NCBI GenBank assembly: GCA_036897095.1
Contig: JAYMSP010000207.1
Span: 1 to 64,000, forward strand
From: Plantago elongata
Taxonomy: Eukaryota > Streptophyta > Magnoliopsida > Lamiales > Plantaginaceae
DNA length: 64,000 nucleotides
Reading direction: 5' to 3'
Numbering within the stretch: position 1 is the stretch's first letter; each line of letters begins with the position of its first letter. Below the pieces are notes generated by a model that saw only the letters and a program-made list of their open reading frames with translations, did not search any database and was not told where the DNA came from. The translations under genes were made by a program, and so were the position numbers. Positions 10,541 to 21,135 of this stretch are shown piece after piece.

Positions 10541-12235
10541 CCAGAATTGGTGATAAGGATTGATGATGATGATGATGATGAATTCTCAATAAGCATACAG
10601 TTTGTTTTCTTCTTCCCTTTTTTTTCTGAATTATGTGAAGATGATCGTGATGACGATGATTTTGGTGTATGCAGAAAAAGTTTGGGTAGTGATGGTTTTT
10701 GCAGCTTTGGAGGCAAAATGGTTGAGAGGGAATCTGAGAGCAGATTGAGAATTTCTCTCTTCTTTTTTGAACTTTTTGTTTTTCTAGTACTATTTGTTTA
10801 GTGGAAGAAATTAAGAAGTAAATAATGGAAATGTAGAAGAGAAGAGAAGAGAAGCTCAGCTCAAAAGGAGACTATCATCAGTTTCAGCTGCCTGTCTGTG
10901 ACTATCATAAGAGAGGCCCATTCGTTTTCCATTTCTATTTTATTTTCTCTTTTTCATTTATCATTCTCCAGAGCTAGCATGATCCGACCGTAGGGTTGAG
11001 GCCCATCTCTTTGCTATGTTTTTCGAGTAATATGTGAACCAATATTCCTTCGTACTCATCCTATGCGAATCAATACGCATATTATGTTCGAACTATTATA
11101 TTTTTTAGTTGGTCACTTATCTAAACGCACTGATAGAGACCTATGTTATTATTTATCTTGCAATTTATACTGAATTTTAATTGATTCTTTCACATTTCTT
11201 ATCGGTTGCAACTTAAATTCACTTCTAGAATATCGAATTTAAATTGAGTCTTAAATTTATTTATTTTTAATTGCAACTTCTTTCGCTTTTATATTTTCAT
11301 TTACATAAAGTTTATTTAAACTCAACTTAAATTTATATACTTATCATCAATTAAAACATAGTCAAGATTCGATTAATAAAGTTTTGTGTAAAACAACCTA
11401 AAAGTTCTTATGAATTATAAAAGGAAATGTGCACGTTATTGGTAAAACAACTGAAAATTTCTTATGAATTTATAAAATAAAATGTGCACGTTATTGATAT
11501 ATAACCCAATATATCTTAATCTCTAAAACTTTTTGGATTTATGTAAGATGTGGAACAAATAAATCAGTAAGACTTCGGAAAATATGATTATAACAAATTT
11601 CATGTTTAGTTATCAATTATAACAAGTTAATTTAATTAGTAGCCATCCACTTTATTTTTTCAACTCAAGTTGAATTTTAAATTGAATATTAAATATTTGA
11701 TTTTTATTTAGTATAATAACTAAATTAAATATAAAAATGTGTCATATATGAACGTTGTGTAATGTGTAAAGTTAATTTTCACATTTAATAAATAACAAAA
11801 GATACTCACTCCGGTCAATTAAAAACTTCTTAAGAAGTTATTTCAACTAGTATTAAGAAAAAATTGGTAGAATAATAACTTGTATATTATATTGGTAAAG
11901 TTGTAAGTGTACGATAAAGTTAGTATTTAAAAAAATTGATAGAATAATAACTTTTATATTATATTGGTAAAGTTGTAAGTGTACGATAAAGTAAGGAAGA
12001 AAATGAATAAAATGATGATGTGGTAGAAAGAGATATAATAAAAAACTAAGTAGTGAGATAAAATATTCATTATGAGTTAGTAAGTTTTTAACGTTATATC
12101 AAAATGAAAATTAGAAGGATTTTAGAATACTGGAAGAGTATTACATTATTATTTTAATTTACAAAACGGGTGGGACGTGGGGCTATGATCTTTCATAATA
12201 TATTAGTGGCCAATGGCGCTGCACTGATCACACGG
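10541..12235. other. KNOX 5' flank and AT-rich spacer
   Basis: 10541-10900 is the probable 5' leader of the KNOX gene: a GAT trinucleotide run at 10561-10579 and GAA/AGA-rich tracts at 10736-10860. There is no convincing TATA box. 11410-11500 has a local duplication (cttatgaatt-ataaaa..aaatgtgcacgttattg twice, about 60 bp apart). 11849-11993 is a 72-bp tandem duplication inside a possible old MITE (about 11809-12115). No gene is seen. Confidence 0.55.
11849..11993. repeat. 72-bp tandem duplication (2 copies)
   Basis: The block tagtattaagaaaa..agaataataactt..gtaagtgtacgataaagt is repeated with period 72 (agaataata starts at 11869 and 11941). The copies differ at only a few positions. Confidence 0.85.
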
Positions 12236-12239
12236 TCAC

Positions 12240-13620
12240 ACCCTTAAATATATACACGAAACTATTATCTTTAGCAAATTTCGTTTTAAATAAGCTATTT
12301 GTAACATTAACTTATTACAAACTGAGTTGTTATGATTAAACTTCTTGTTGAACCTAAACACTCTATTGTTTGTTGCTTCAATACGGCAGTGACACATTTG
12401 AGAGACATATCCATCAAACTCGCGACTTATCATGAGTACATGCATCAAAGTTAAAACCATAACGATTTTTATTAAAACTATCACAGTCGTTCTTAAAACA
12501 ATAAAAATGTATGAACATTAAGCACAAGCTAACAAAACAGTAATATTGATTCTTAAAATTATAACTATGTCATAAAAAAACGATAACAATGCCTCTTATA
12601 ACTATACAAGAACATGCAACACGAGCTAAAAATAAATAATATTAATGTTTAAAATAATAACGATGTTTTATAAAACTATAACAAAACATAAGGATGTGAA
12701 ACGAGCTACAAGCAATAAACGAAACAGAAAAACACAACATAAGCTAAAAAACAATAGAATTGATGCTTAAAACAGTAACAATGTCTCTTAAAACCGTATC
12801 AATAACTCTTCAAAGTATAATAAGGCAAAAAGATGCAACGCTGACTAAAAATCGTAATATTCATGCATAAAATCATAATATAGTATCTTAAAGCTACAAA
12901 AATGCGTCTTAAAATTATAATGGGCAAAAACATGCAACACAATATAAACATAATAGTATTGATGCTTAAAACTACGACAGTAACTCTTGAAAATATATCA
13001 ATACAAATTATATAAAAATAGGATTATGCAACATAAACTAATTGAAAATTATAAAAATGATTGTTAAAACAGTAAGGTACGTACGGATTTAATTTCCAGA
13101 CGTGATCATGTTGTCATGAATGATTTTTAGATCTGGAGAGCAAGCCTATTCATCATTCTGGATTTGTCAATTTGAACATTATAGCTACAGGATCTGAAAG
13201 TTTTATAGATTAAATCATGAAAATTGAATCAAAAAAATCATAAAACACACAAAAGCTAAATACAGTAATATTGATACTTAAAACTATAACATTGACTCGT
13301 AAAAATACAACATTGCATCTTAAAACAATAACAACTCAAAAAAATGCAACACAAGCTAAAAATCATAAGAACATTTTTTAAAACTGTAAAGTACGTACGG
13401 ATTTGTTGTTCAGATATATTTGAATATAATATATTTTCGTGAATGATTTTAAATTTGTCGAGCTAGCTTCTTCATCATTTTGGATTTGTGAATTTGAACA
13501 TTATAGTAACTGGATCTAAAAGTTTTAAACATCAAATCATGAAAATTGAATCAAAAACATGAAAGATACACAAAACACCCATAAAACACACACAAAACTC
13601 GGAATAGATCGCAAACGAAC
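12240..13620 (-). repeat. Degenerate intron-like repeats, minus orientation
   Basis: Read on the minus strand, this 1.4-kb stretch repeats variants of 'gttttaagagacattgttat' and 'ttagcttgtgttgcatg' every few tens of bases. It also holds a longer duplication: about 13080-13240 is repeated at about 13390-13560 with roughly 80% identity (words ttcatcat, ttgaacattatag, atcatgaaaattgaatc). 13620-13770, upstream on that strand, looks like a plant 5' leader. There is no open frame. A related tract runs in the opposite orientation at 17080-17400. Confidence 0.6.
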
Positions 13621-13769
13621 ACAAAAACAAAGAGGTTTTTACCCGATTTCACGTCCATGGAAGTTATTTAGTAGAAATCCAGTGGAAACAAGTTGGAAAT
13701 GGTAAAATCCGACAAGAAAACCGTAGATCGGAAGAGAGAAACTTATAGAACACACATAAACATGTTTTA

Positions 13770-14950
13770 CTATGTGTTTTTTCTTTTTCTCAATTGCTGC
13801 TTATTTTAGCCTATATATGGGCAACCGACCCGGTTTGTTTCTCCAAGAAATTGCACATCCAGTTTATTTAACTGGTTTTATCATTAAAATCAGATTTTTC
13901 TATATAATAAGAAAGTATTCCCTTCTTACTCCTCATTTGGTAATATGTTTCTCCTTCAGTACATAAGTTGAGGATTCGAGTCACCCAACAATCAACATGA
14001 TTTATCTTCAAGATATTCCTCGCCATATCGAAATATATGGTTTAATATAAGTTGAACTAGTGACGAAATTTTATTTTACACCAAGCCTCCATATATGATT
14101 ATAATTACCTCATTTGTAAATGGCATTATTGATTTTTTTCCTTCTAATTACCTTTTGGGTCGAACGCATACTTAGTAAACCCTACAAACTCACGTAATAT
14201 CATGTAAAATTATGGAAGTCAGGAAACCGCAACAAAAATGACAGATTCATACTCGGTACCCTACGAGTTCACGTAATAACTTGCAAACCACGAAAATTAA
14301 GTTGCACCGCAATAAGTGCGACATGCTCAAGAAGCATAAATTACAGAAATTAAAAACATTTTATTCATGATAAGTTATAAATCAAACGCATACAAATTTA
14401 AATTTTGTTATTTTCTACTAGTTATACACGGTACATGTTTGTTATTCTTATATTTTAAATTTTAATTCTTATTATAAAAAAATAAATACATCATTTTAAT
14501 TATATGAATAGTAACAAATGAAATACATCATTTTAATGATATGAATATTAATAAATGTAATACAAAATTTAACATATAGTTTAGACTAAAATTAAGGAAT
14601 TGGAGGAGGAAATTAATTTTGAGTTTGAAGAAAAATGAGGGTTTTTATTTTTGTTTTTAAGAAAAAATAAGAAGGGGGTTGAGGGAGGCAAGAATTTGAC
14701 TGACTGATTGATTGATTGATTTGATATGAAGTGTGGGTAGCAGCAATTAAAGCTGTGATGCCCATTTATTCCTTCACTCCACCAATTTCGACCGGGAACC
14801 TCAATTTGCATCCACATCCCTAATTGTTTATACGAGTGATTAACAAAATTTCACTACTTGTGCTGTGCATAATTGCATATAACCCTTATCAAGTTATCAT
14901 AATATTAACTTTTACATTTGATAGGCTAACACATATCGCACGGAGATCAT
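13770..14950. other. AT-rich spacer
   Basis: Nothing gene-like is visible. 14440-14560 has a short duplication (gtaataca-like words, acatcattttaat twice). Short open frames such as the one at 14581-14817 are low complexity. Confidence 0.5.
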
Positions 14951-14953
14951 TCA

Positions 14954-15095
14954 GGGGCTGATTGGTATATAATTTGAATGTATATTTGGATGGAATTTGG
15001 TGAAATTGTGTTTGGAATGGAATTAAAATTGGAGTATTTGAAGTGTGTTTTAGGCAAAATCACTGTTCATCGAGTCAAATGGAGCGATTTAATTG
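14954..15095 (+). mobile_element. PIF/Harbinger-like terminal arm (ggggctgattgg family)
   Basis: It starts ggggctgattggtatata and continues with ggaatttggtgaaattgtg, gtttggaatggaatt and atcactgttcatcgagt. The same succession occurs inverted at 17562-17693 and 26640-26750, and decayed at 33585-33710. The 12-bp end is shared with the small Tourist-type element at 35441-35692. Confidence 0.6.
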
Positions 15096-16650
15096 CTATG
15101 ACAATCAGTCCCTCAATGATAACAAAATGAAAGTAGTTTCACAAGTGGAAAATTGACGATGCATTCTAGTAAATTTCTTGTAAAATATGTATAGGCTGTG
15201 TTGCAAGAATTATATTTAGAATAGAATTTTTAATCGTTTATTTACAATTTTAACAATACAATAATATATAATATACAATATCATTGTAATTTTAATTGAA
15301 GAGAAAATGAGGAATCAAGAAACTCAAATAATGGATCTCGTACGAAATAGAAGATAAAAAAGTTCAACAATTATTTGTGATTAATTGATTAATGTTAACT
15401 GCCTCCTCAAAGTCTCACCTCTCATGTAAGGAGTCTGTAAACTATTCATGAGGTTCTGAGACCTTGGATCCCCAATCAATTGGACTCACTATGGGGCCAC
15501 AATGGAAATTGAGATGGTGCATGCGGGATGTGATGGACGACTGTTTAACTCAAAATTCAAATTGATTTATTTCAATTCGAATTTTATTTTCATATATATA
15601 AATAATGAAAAAATTTTAATTGAGGTAACTGATCACTTGTTTAACTTATCATTATAATTGAATTAGAATTGAGAAAATATATTTTATAATTGTTTAGGAC
15701 ATTGTAATTTAGTTATTACTTAACCCAACACAATTCAATTAACTCAAAACTTTCTTCTCCATACATAAATTTTAATACAATCAACTCAATTCTATATTAA
15801 ACACTAGTTTTAACAACTCAACTTCATTTTAATCACTATTAATCGATTATTCACTATTCATACGGATTCAACTACAATTCTATACAAAATATTCATTGAA
15901 TTTAAATTTCAATTCAAACAACCAATAAAATTTTCCTATTGGTGATGGATGTATTTATCATTTTATGAGAATTTTCGTAGGAAACATATGAATGAATGGA
16001 TAATTATGTTAATGATTGGAATATAACTTTAATCCATAAAACGGGATTAAAGTAGGTAATTTAATTCAATTTTTGACATAAAATCTTATACTAAATACTC
16101 TCATATCATTTAACTTTATGTGAATATTAATGAAAATGAATAAGATATTAAGTTCTTAAAATGAAGTGGAATATGAAGTCATGTTAAACAGTAAAAGCTG
16201 ATGATAAGTATTTAAGTTATGTAAAACGGTTGTAAATTGGAGACTTATGCTATGTGTACAAAAATTAATTGAAAAGGTAATTGGAAAGGTAGCTGAAAAA
16301 GTAGTTGTTAACGGTAGCTTTTTTTTTTCAACAAGCTAACTTGATTAGCTTCTCAAACCAGCTAGCTTGTTTAAAAAGCTGCACGTTTACATAATGAGCT
16401 TTTTATCAAAAGAAACTAATGGAGCTGAAAAAATAACTTTTTATCAAAAGAAACTAATGGAGCTGAAAAAATAACTAAAAAGCTAGTGATAAACATGGCC
16501 ATAGTAGATACGATGGTAAATAGGGATAACTAGGAGTACTAAAAACAGAATTAGTGATGTGAATGATTACATTTATGAGTAAGTATAGTAAAAGGAAAGA
16601 TTTTTCTAATGTATAAAAAAGTTCGGTTTCACAATAAAAAATCGGTCAGA
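15096..16650. other. AT-rich interior with tandem duplication
   Basis: No coding sequence is seen. 15840-15935 resembles the right end of the same ggggctgattgg family in decayed form, so a roughly 1-kb element from 14954 is an alternative to the larger structure. 16255-16500 is rich in AGCT words with MITE-like character. Confidence 0.45.
16400..16475. repeat. 38-bp tandem duplication, identical copies
   Basis: ttttatcaaaagaaactaat and the following gagctgaaaaaataact occur at 16401 and again at 16439 with no differences, so the duplication is recent. Confidence 0.9.
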
Positions 16651-16676
16651 AACACTAAAAAATCGTGATTATTCTT

Positions 16677-16930
16677 TGTATAAATACCCAATAACAATAC
16701 ACTCTATCACAACAATTCACAAAACTCAACAATCTTCTTTTCTCTAAAAAAATTATTGAGAGAAACATCCATACCCCTCTTTCTCCCTTCCTCCCTCCTT
16801 CCTCCCTTTCCCTCCCTCCGCCGGAGATCGAAACCGCTGCCGCCCTCACTCCGCCGAAGAAATCGAATCTACCGATCAATTTGTCTCTCTATCTCTCTAG
16901 TTTCACCGGATCTTGCCGAATTTTCGCCGG
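16677..16930 (+). promoter_or_regulatory. Promoter and 5'-leader-like island without a coding sequence
   Basis: A TATA-like tataaatac at 16679 is followed by an A/C-rich start region (caacaattcacaaaactcaac). A pyrimidine-rich CCTCC stretch then leads into a GC-rich segment with ccggcgg-type words (16810-16930), as at the start of many plant genes. Next come intron-like T-rich sequence and the repeats at 17080-17400. No ATG opens a convincing reading frame. It could be a captured gene front or the dead start of a lost gene. Confidence 0.4.
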
Positions 16931-17079
16931 AATAATTCAATTGCTAAAATGTTCAATTCAACAAATTCATCTTTCTTTTTTTTATTAAAATCTCAATCGA
17001 AAGTGAAATTTAACCTTTAAGTGGTCAATTTTCGTTAAATTTTATGATCTCATATTCCCATATCTGGTTTTAGATCTGA

Positions 17080-17400
17080 AATTCGTACAATGAAAATTGA
17101 ATTTTGTAATCTGGTGATTTGTTATGGTTTTAAGAGTCGGTGTTATAGTTGTAAGTATGTTATAGTTTTAAGTATCGTTGTTGTAGTTTTCAGAGCTATT
17201 ATTGTTGTTTAAAGTAGCAATGTTGTTAATTTTAGCGTCTCGTAAAACTATTTATGAATTTAAATTCTGCAAATATTTTGTCATAGTTGTAAGAGACATT
17301 GTTATAATTTCAAAATATACTATTATGGTTTAAGAACTAATATTATCGTTTTTAGGTTGTGTTAAATGTTTTACAAAATACATTAAATCTGTAAATGAAA
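17080..17400 (+). repeat. Degenerate intron-like repeats, plus orientation
   Basis: Several variants of gttatagttttaagagtc-type words (gttatggttttaagag, gttatagttgtaag, gttgtagttttcag). They match in style and wording the minus-strand tract at 12240-13620. Confidence 0.6.
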
Positions 17401-17561
17401 TTTTCAATACAAATAACTTAAAATCATAAAATAATCTATTAAAAGCATAATAAAACTTTTGTGTTTCGGTGGTCTTTTAAGAGACTCAGCCGGTCAAACC
17501 GCTAAACTTAAAAACTGCGAAAAACTGCAAAGAAAAAAGAAACTTAAGGGTTGTGCCCCCA

Positions 17562-17693
17562 TTTAGCTCGATGAACAGTGATTTACCTAAAATACACTTC
17601 AAATACCCCATTTCAATTCCATGCCAAACACAATTTCACCAAAATCACATCTAAATGGCCATTTGAGTGTCATGCCAATCAGCGCCTTAATAT
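17562..17693 (-). mobile_element. PIF/Harbinger-like terminal arm, inverted
   Basis: Its reverse complement reads ggcgctgattggcatgac, then gattttggtgaaattgtg, gtttggcatggaatt and atcactgttcatcgagc. It matches the arm at 14954-15095 over about 130 bp. A TTA follows at 17694-17696, the usual Harbinger target; the left flank is TCA. Confidence 0.6.
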
Positions 17694-17699
17694 TTTATA

Positions 17700-20350
17700 T
17701 TTTAAGAAAATCTTTCATTTAACCTTTTTTATATTTTAAGTAAATCTCTCAATTTCTAATACTTTGGCTGCATATGTTAGTGAAAAAAAGTCAAGCGAGT
17801 AAAGGAAAACGACACAAAAAAATAAAGCATGCAGAATATTCAGTATAAGAAACATGTTTTACCTGCAGGGAAAAATGTCGTGAAATGAAGGGTGAGCCTG
17901 CAGATTGATGGAACCATTCAACTCAGGACGAATTGAAGCATGCAGATTTAGATACATAATTTCACGCCATTGATACGAAAGCAAAATTACACGCAGCTGC
18001 CAGAGAATTTTATAAGTGTTTTTCCGATGATCATCACAGCAAAAGACAAACCCAGCTTGTTATTGTCATGTGATAATGTCATTTGTAAATTGTGATTCTC
18101 AGACTGTATACTTATATACACACTCTCCATATTTACTATTCAAAATAACAATTACTATACTATATTACTTCCATCGCCTCTTTTACAAGTCTGGGGCAAG
18201 TTTACAAGTATCCAAATACTCCGTTCCCTATGATAAAACATACGAATTTTCGACGTTGTTTTTAATGTAGTCAATTATTTATTGTTATAATATGAATATT
18301 AAATTAGTTAGTTGAAGTTTTAGTTAGTGGATGTATTTTTTTAGTATAATATGAATATTAAATTAGCTAATAGAGGTATTCTTTTATCATTTTGGAATGT
18401 ATTTAGTTTTGTGAATTATCTATTAAAGGAATATGTGTCTTATTATACGGAATAGAGAGAATATCAATTTGTAACAAATATATATTTCTGACTTTTGGCA
18501 AGTCCGTCACAGGAAAGATCCAAAAGCTAACGCATGGGTGGGAATGTGATCGAATTTTTTTTTCTGTGACTCGAATTTTCAACCTATCAATTAAAGGTGA
18601 AGCGTATTATCAATTGAGTTTTGATTCGTTTTCTAATTAAGTTAAATTCACACTAACTCGAATAAAATTGCAATCTAACATTAGTACTTTTTTTCTTTGT
18701 TTTTCTCGGACTGGAGTCAGTGCAATCCTTTTATCTGATCATTGTATGCCTTTGGATAATTACCTCACTGATTTTTTCTTTCTTTGCAGTGTATAATGTA
18801 ATAACAGAAGCATTATTTCATCAAATAAAATTAATATAGGGAGCTTAATTTTTATTTTTAAATAGTACAATAACAATCATCTCTAAATATATTTTATTAT
18901 AAAATATTTTACATAAAACGAAGCACAGTTCAATTAATAAGACGCTTCAACTCCAATTAATATGTCGGAAGTTCGAGTCATCCTTTAATCGTTAAAAAAA
19001 AATTTCACATTCATCATTTATAATTGTAACTTTTAAAATTTTGAGTTCAAACGACGAAAACAAATAATGAGATTTGTATGGTTTGTGACATGTATGCAAG
19101 ATGAGCAAGTGACAAAATGTTAAAGTAAAGTATTAAAGTATCAGTGATTTGAATTGGAAAATGTACATTCAACTAGCCTGTTTTGTATATAAAACATGCT
19201 ATATACAAAACAAACTATTTAAATGGACATTTTTTAATTCAAATTGATTCTCAATCAATCACTATATAACTTATCCGAAGGGAACTATTGAAGAGACCGT
19301 TTAGTGGACTGAATAGGGAAACAAAGGTCAAAACACAAACGTGGACACATTAAAATTCGTTGAAATTGATCATGCACTCATAATCGAAAGATACTCTCTC
19401 ACAATTAGATCTTGGACTACCAAGATCTACAAAGACCAATAGGGATTGGATTCTTTTTTCTAAAAGGTCATTGCATTAAATTAAATTAAGTAAAGACAAA
19501 TTACCAGTAGGGTTAAATTAACTTTGTCTATATAAATTGGCGGGGTTGATTATCTACAAATTGACTTTCTTGTGCATGCAACATCGCACGATAATCGTTA
19601 ATCCACATACCGGGATATATCGCACCACCCTTCTAGAAAAGGCTCTTTAATTATATTTAAAATATATACCTTATCTTTGTTTAATGCTGGCAAATTGATA
19701 ACAATTATACCCACATTATTAAATGATTGATTGGTATAGAATTCGAGTGGTTGTTTTCAATTGAAATTGAATTTTTCGTATACAAATTATTCGATTTGAA
19801 TGGAAAATGACAGCTCAAACGGTATAACAAACATGGACTAAATTTTTAGAATATTATCTTACGTAATTCAACATAATTATGAACATTGATCAAGCTATAT
19901 ATGTACAACTTGAAGTTGACTAGTATGAAGCAAATGTTGCTCACCAGCCTTATACTCACTATTAAAACTTGACCCACAATTAAGTGGCCTTGTTGGGATT
20001 AGCTTTGTACTTTTATGATCATTATGTTCATTGTGAATTGTTTAGTATCATACTATCATGTCATCAGGTGTATTAATTCATCATTAACATTAACTAGTAC
20101 TCCTACGTCATCTTTGGATGCACACGGGATCGACAAAACTCTCATGGTTTTATTTATAATAACTTTTAATAATACAATAGAAAATTATTAGCAATTGAAT
20201 CACACTAATTGGAAAACCAGTACCATTTCCGGTTGGTTACACCTAGAGGCATGAATTAATATCAAATCAGTAATAATAATATCTAAACTTTACAACCGAA
20301 AGAATAATATTTATTGTTAAATGTACGTTGACTAACATTTACCGCTAAAG
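17700..20350. other. AT-rich spacer
   Basis: No gene is recognised. 17865-18030 is of more balanced composition and might be a remnant of something coding, but no frame holds. 18280-18410 has a short duplication (ttagtataatatgaatattaaattag-type words). Confidence 0.45.
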
Positions 20351-20354
20351 TAAC

Positions 20355-21135
20355 TAGACCATGGTGATCTAATTTTCAATACCTTGAGGGGCTCGAGGGG
20401 TTAAACCATTGTGATTTAACCTTAAATATCTTGAGTTTTGTTTAATTTTTTTGTACCGGGAGTGGCACTTAAATTTAGTCTTGGTGAGAGGAGTACCTTG
20501 TGTGCTCTATGGAGTCCTGAAACGCTGAACTCAAATAACTGTGATCTAGTTTTTAATACCTTGAGGTACTATGGATCACGTTTTAAATTACTTGCCAAGT
20601 GACCTGAAAGATGACATAGGGTGGAGGAACGTGATTATGAATGGGCCCTGAGTGTATATATGGTGCTTCGGCATCACCGTTGTCGTGTTGGGCGTATCCA
20701 TATACTATTCAAAAAACGACTTAAGTATCGTGAGGGTTGATGAATGTGTATATCTAACCAGCACGCACAAAAGTGCGGACGTCGGTAAAGCAAATACTAG
20801 CTACTGGACTTTTTTTATGCATTGACGGTGGATTATATCCTAGCTAGAATGCAATTGTTCCTGAGGTTGTGTCTCTGATGTTTTGTGGTGAAGGTGAAGC
20901 ATTGAGGTGAAGATTGAGTTTTTCATGATGGTTGAGCATCTACTGGTGTTGAGATATATAGTTTAGTATTTATTTTGATGGTTGTATTGGTGCGGATATT
21001 TCTGTAGTCGTGGTTCAGAACTATTTCTTTGATTTAGATGAGTTGTATCTTTTTTTCTTTGTAATTGTCTCGTTGAGAGCATTTATTGTGCTCTTGACTC
21101 ATATTAATAAAGTTTTAACCGTTTAAAAAAAAACA
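20355..21135 (+). mobile_element. LINE-like 3' end, 5'-truncated
   Basis: The final part (ttgtaattgtctcgttgagagcattt.., gtgctcttgact.., taataaagttttaaccg, then a run of nine A at 21125-21133) has the character of the 3' tail of plant L1-type LINEs. Upstream, 20360-20600 holds three related units around 'gtgatctaattttcaatacc-ttgag' (near 20365, 20408 and 20536). No reverse-transcriptase frame remains. A host pseudogene 3' end is the alternative. Confidence 0.45.

Noticed and set aside
11805-12120. Intact Stowaway element starting at tactcactccggtcaatt
   Set aside because: The opening resembles a MITE end, but the right end does not form a convincing inverted repeat with it. Only the internal 72-bp duplication is reported.
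16655-16879. Gly/Arg-rich minus-strand frame (74 codons)
   Set aside because: It is a shadow of the pyrimidine-rich leader-like island on the plus strand, with no domain and no upstream promoter.
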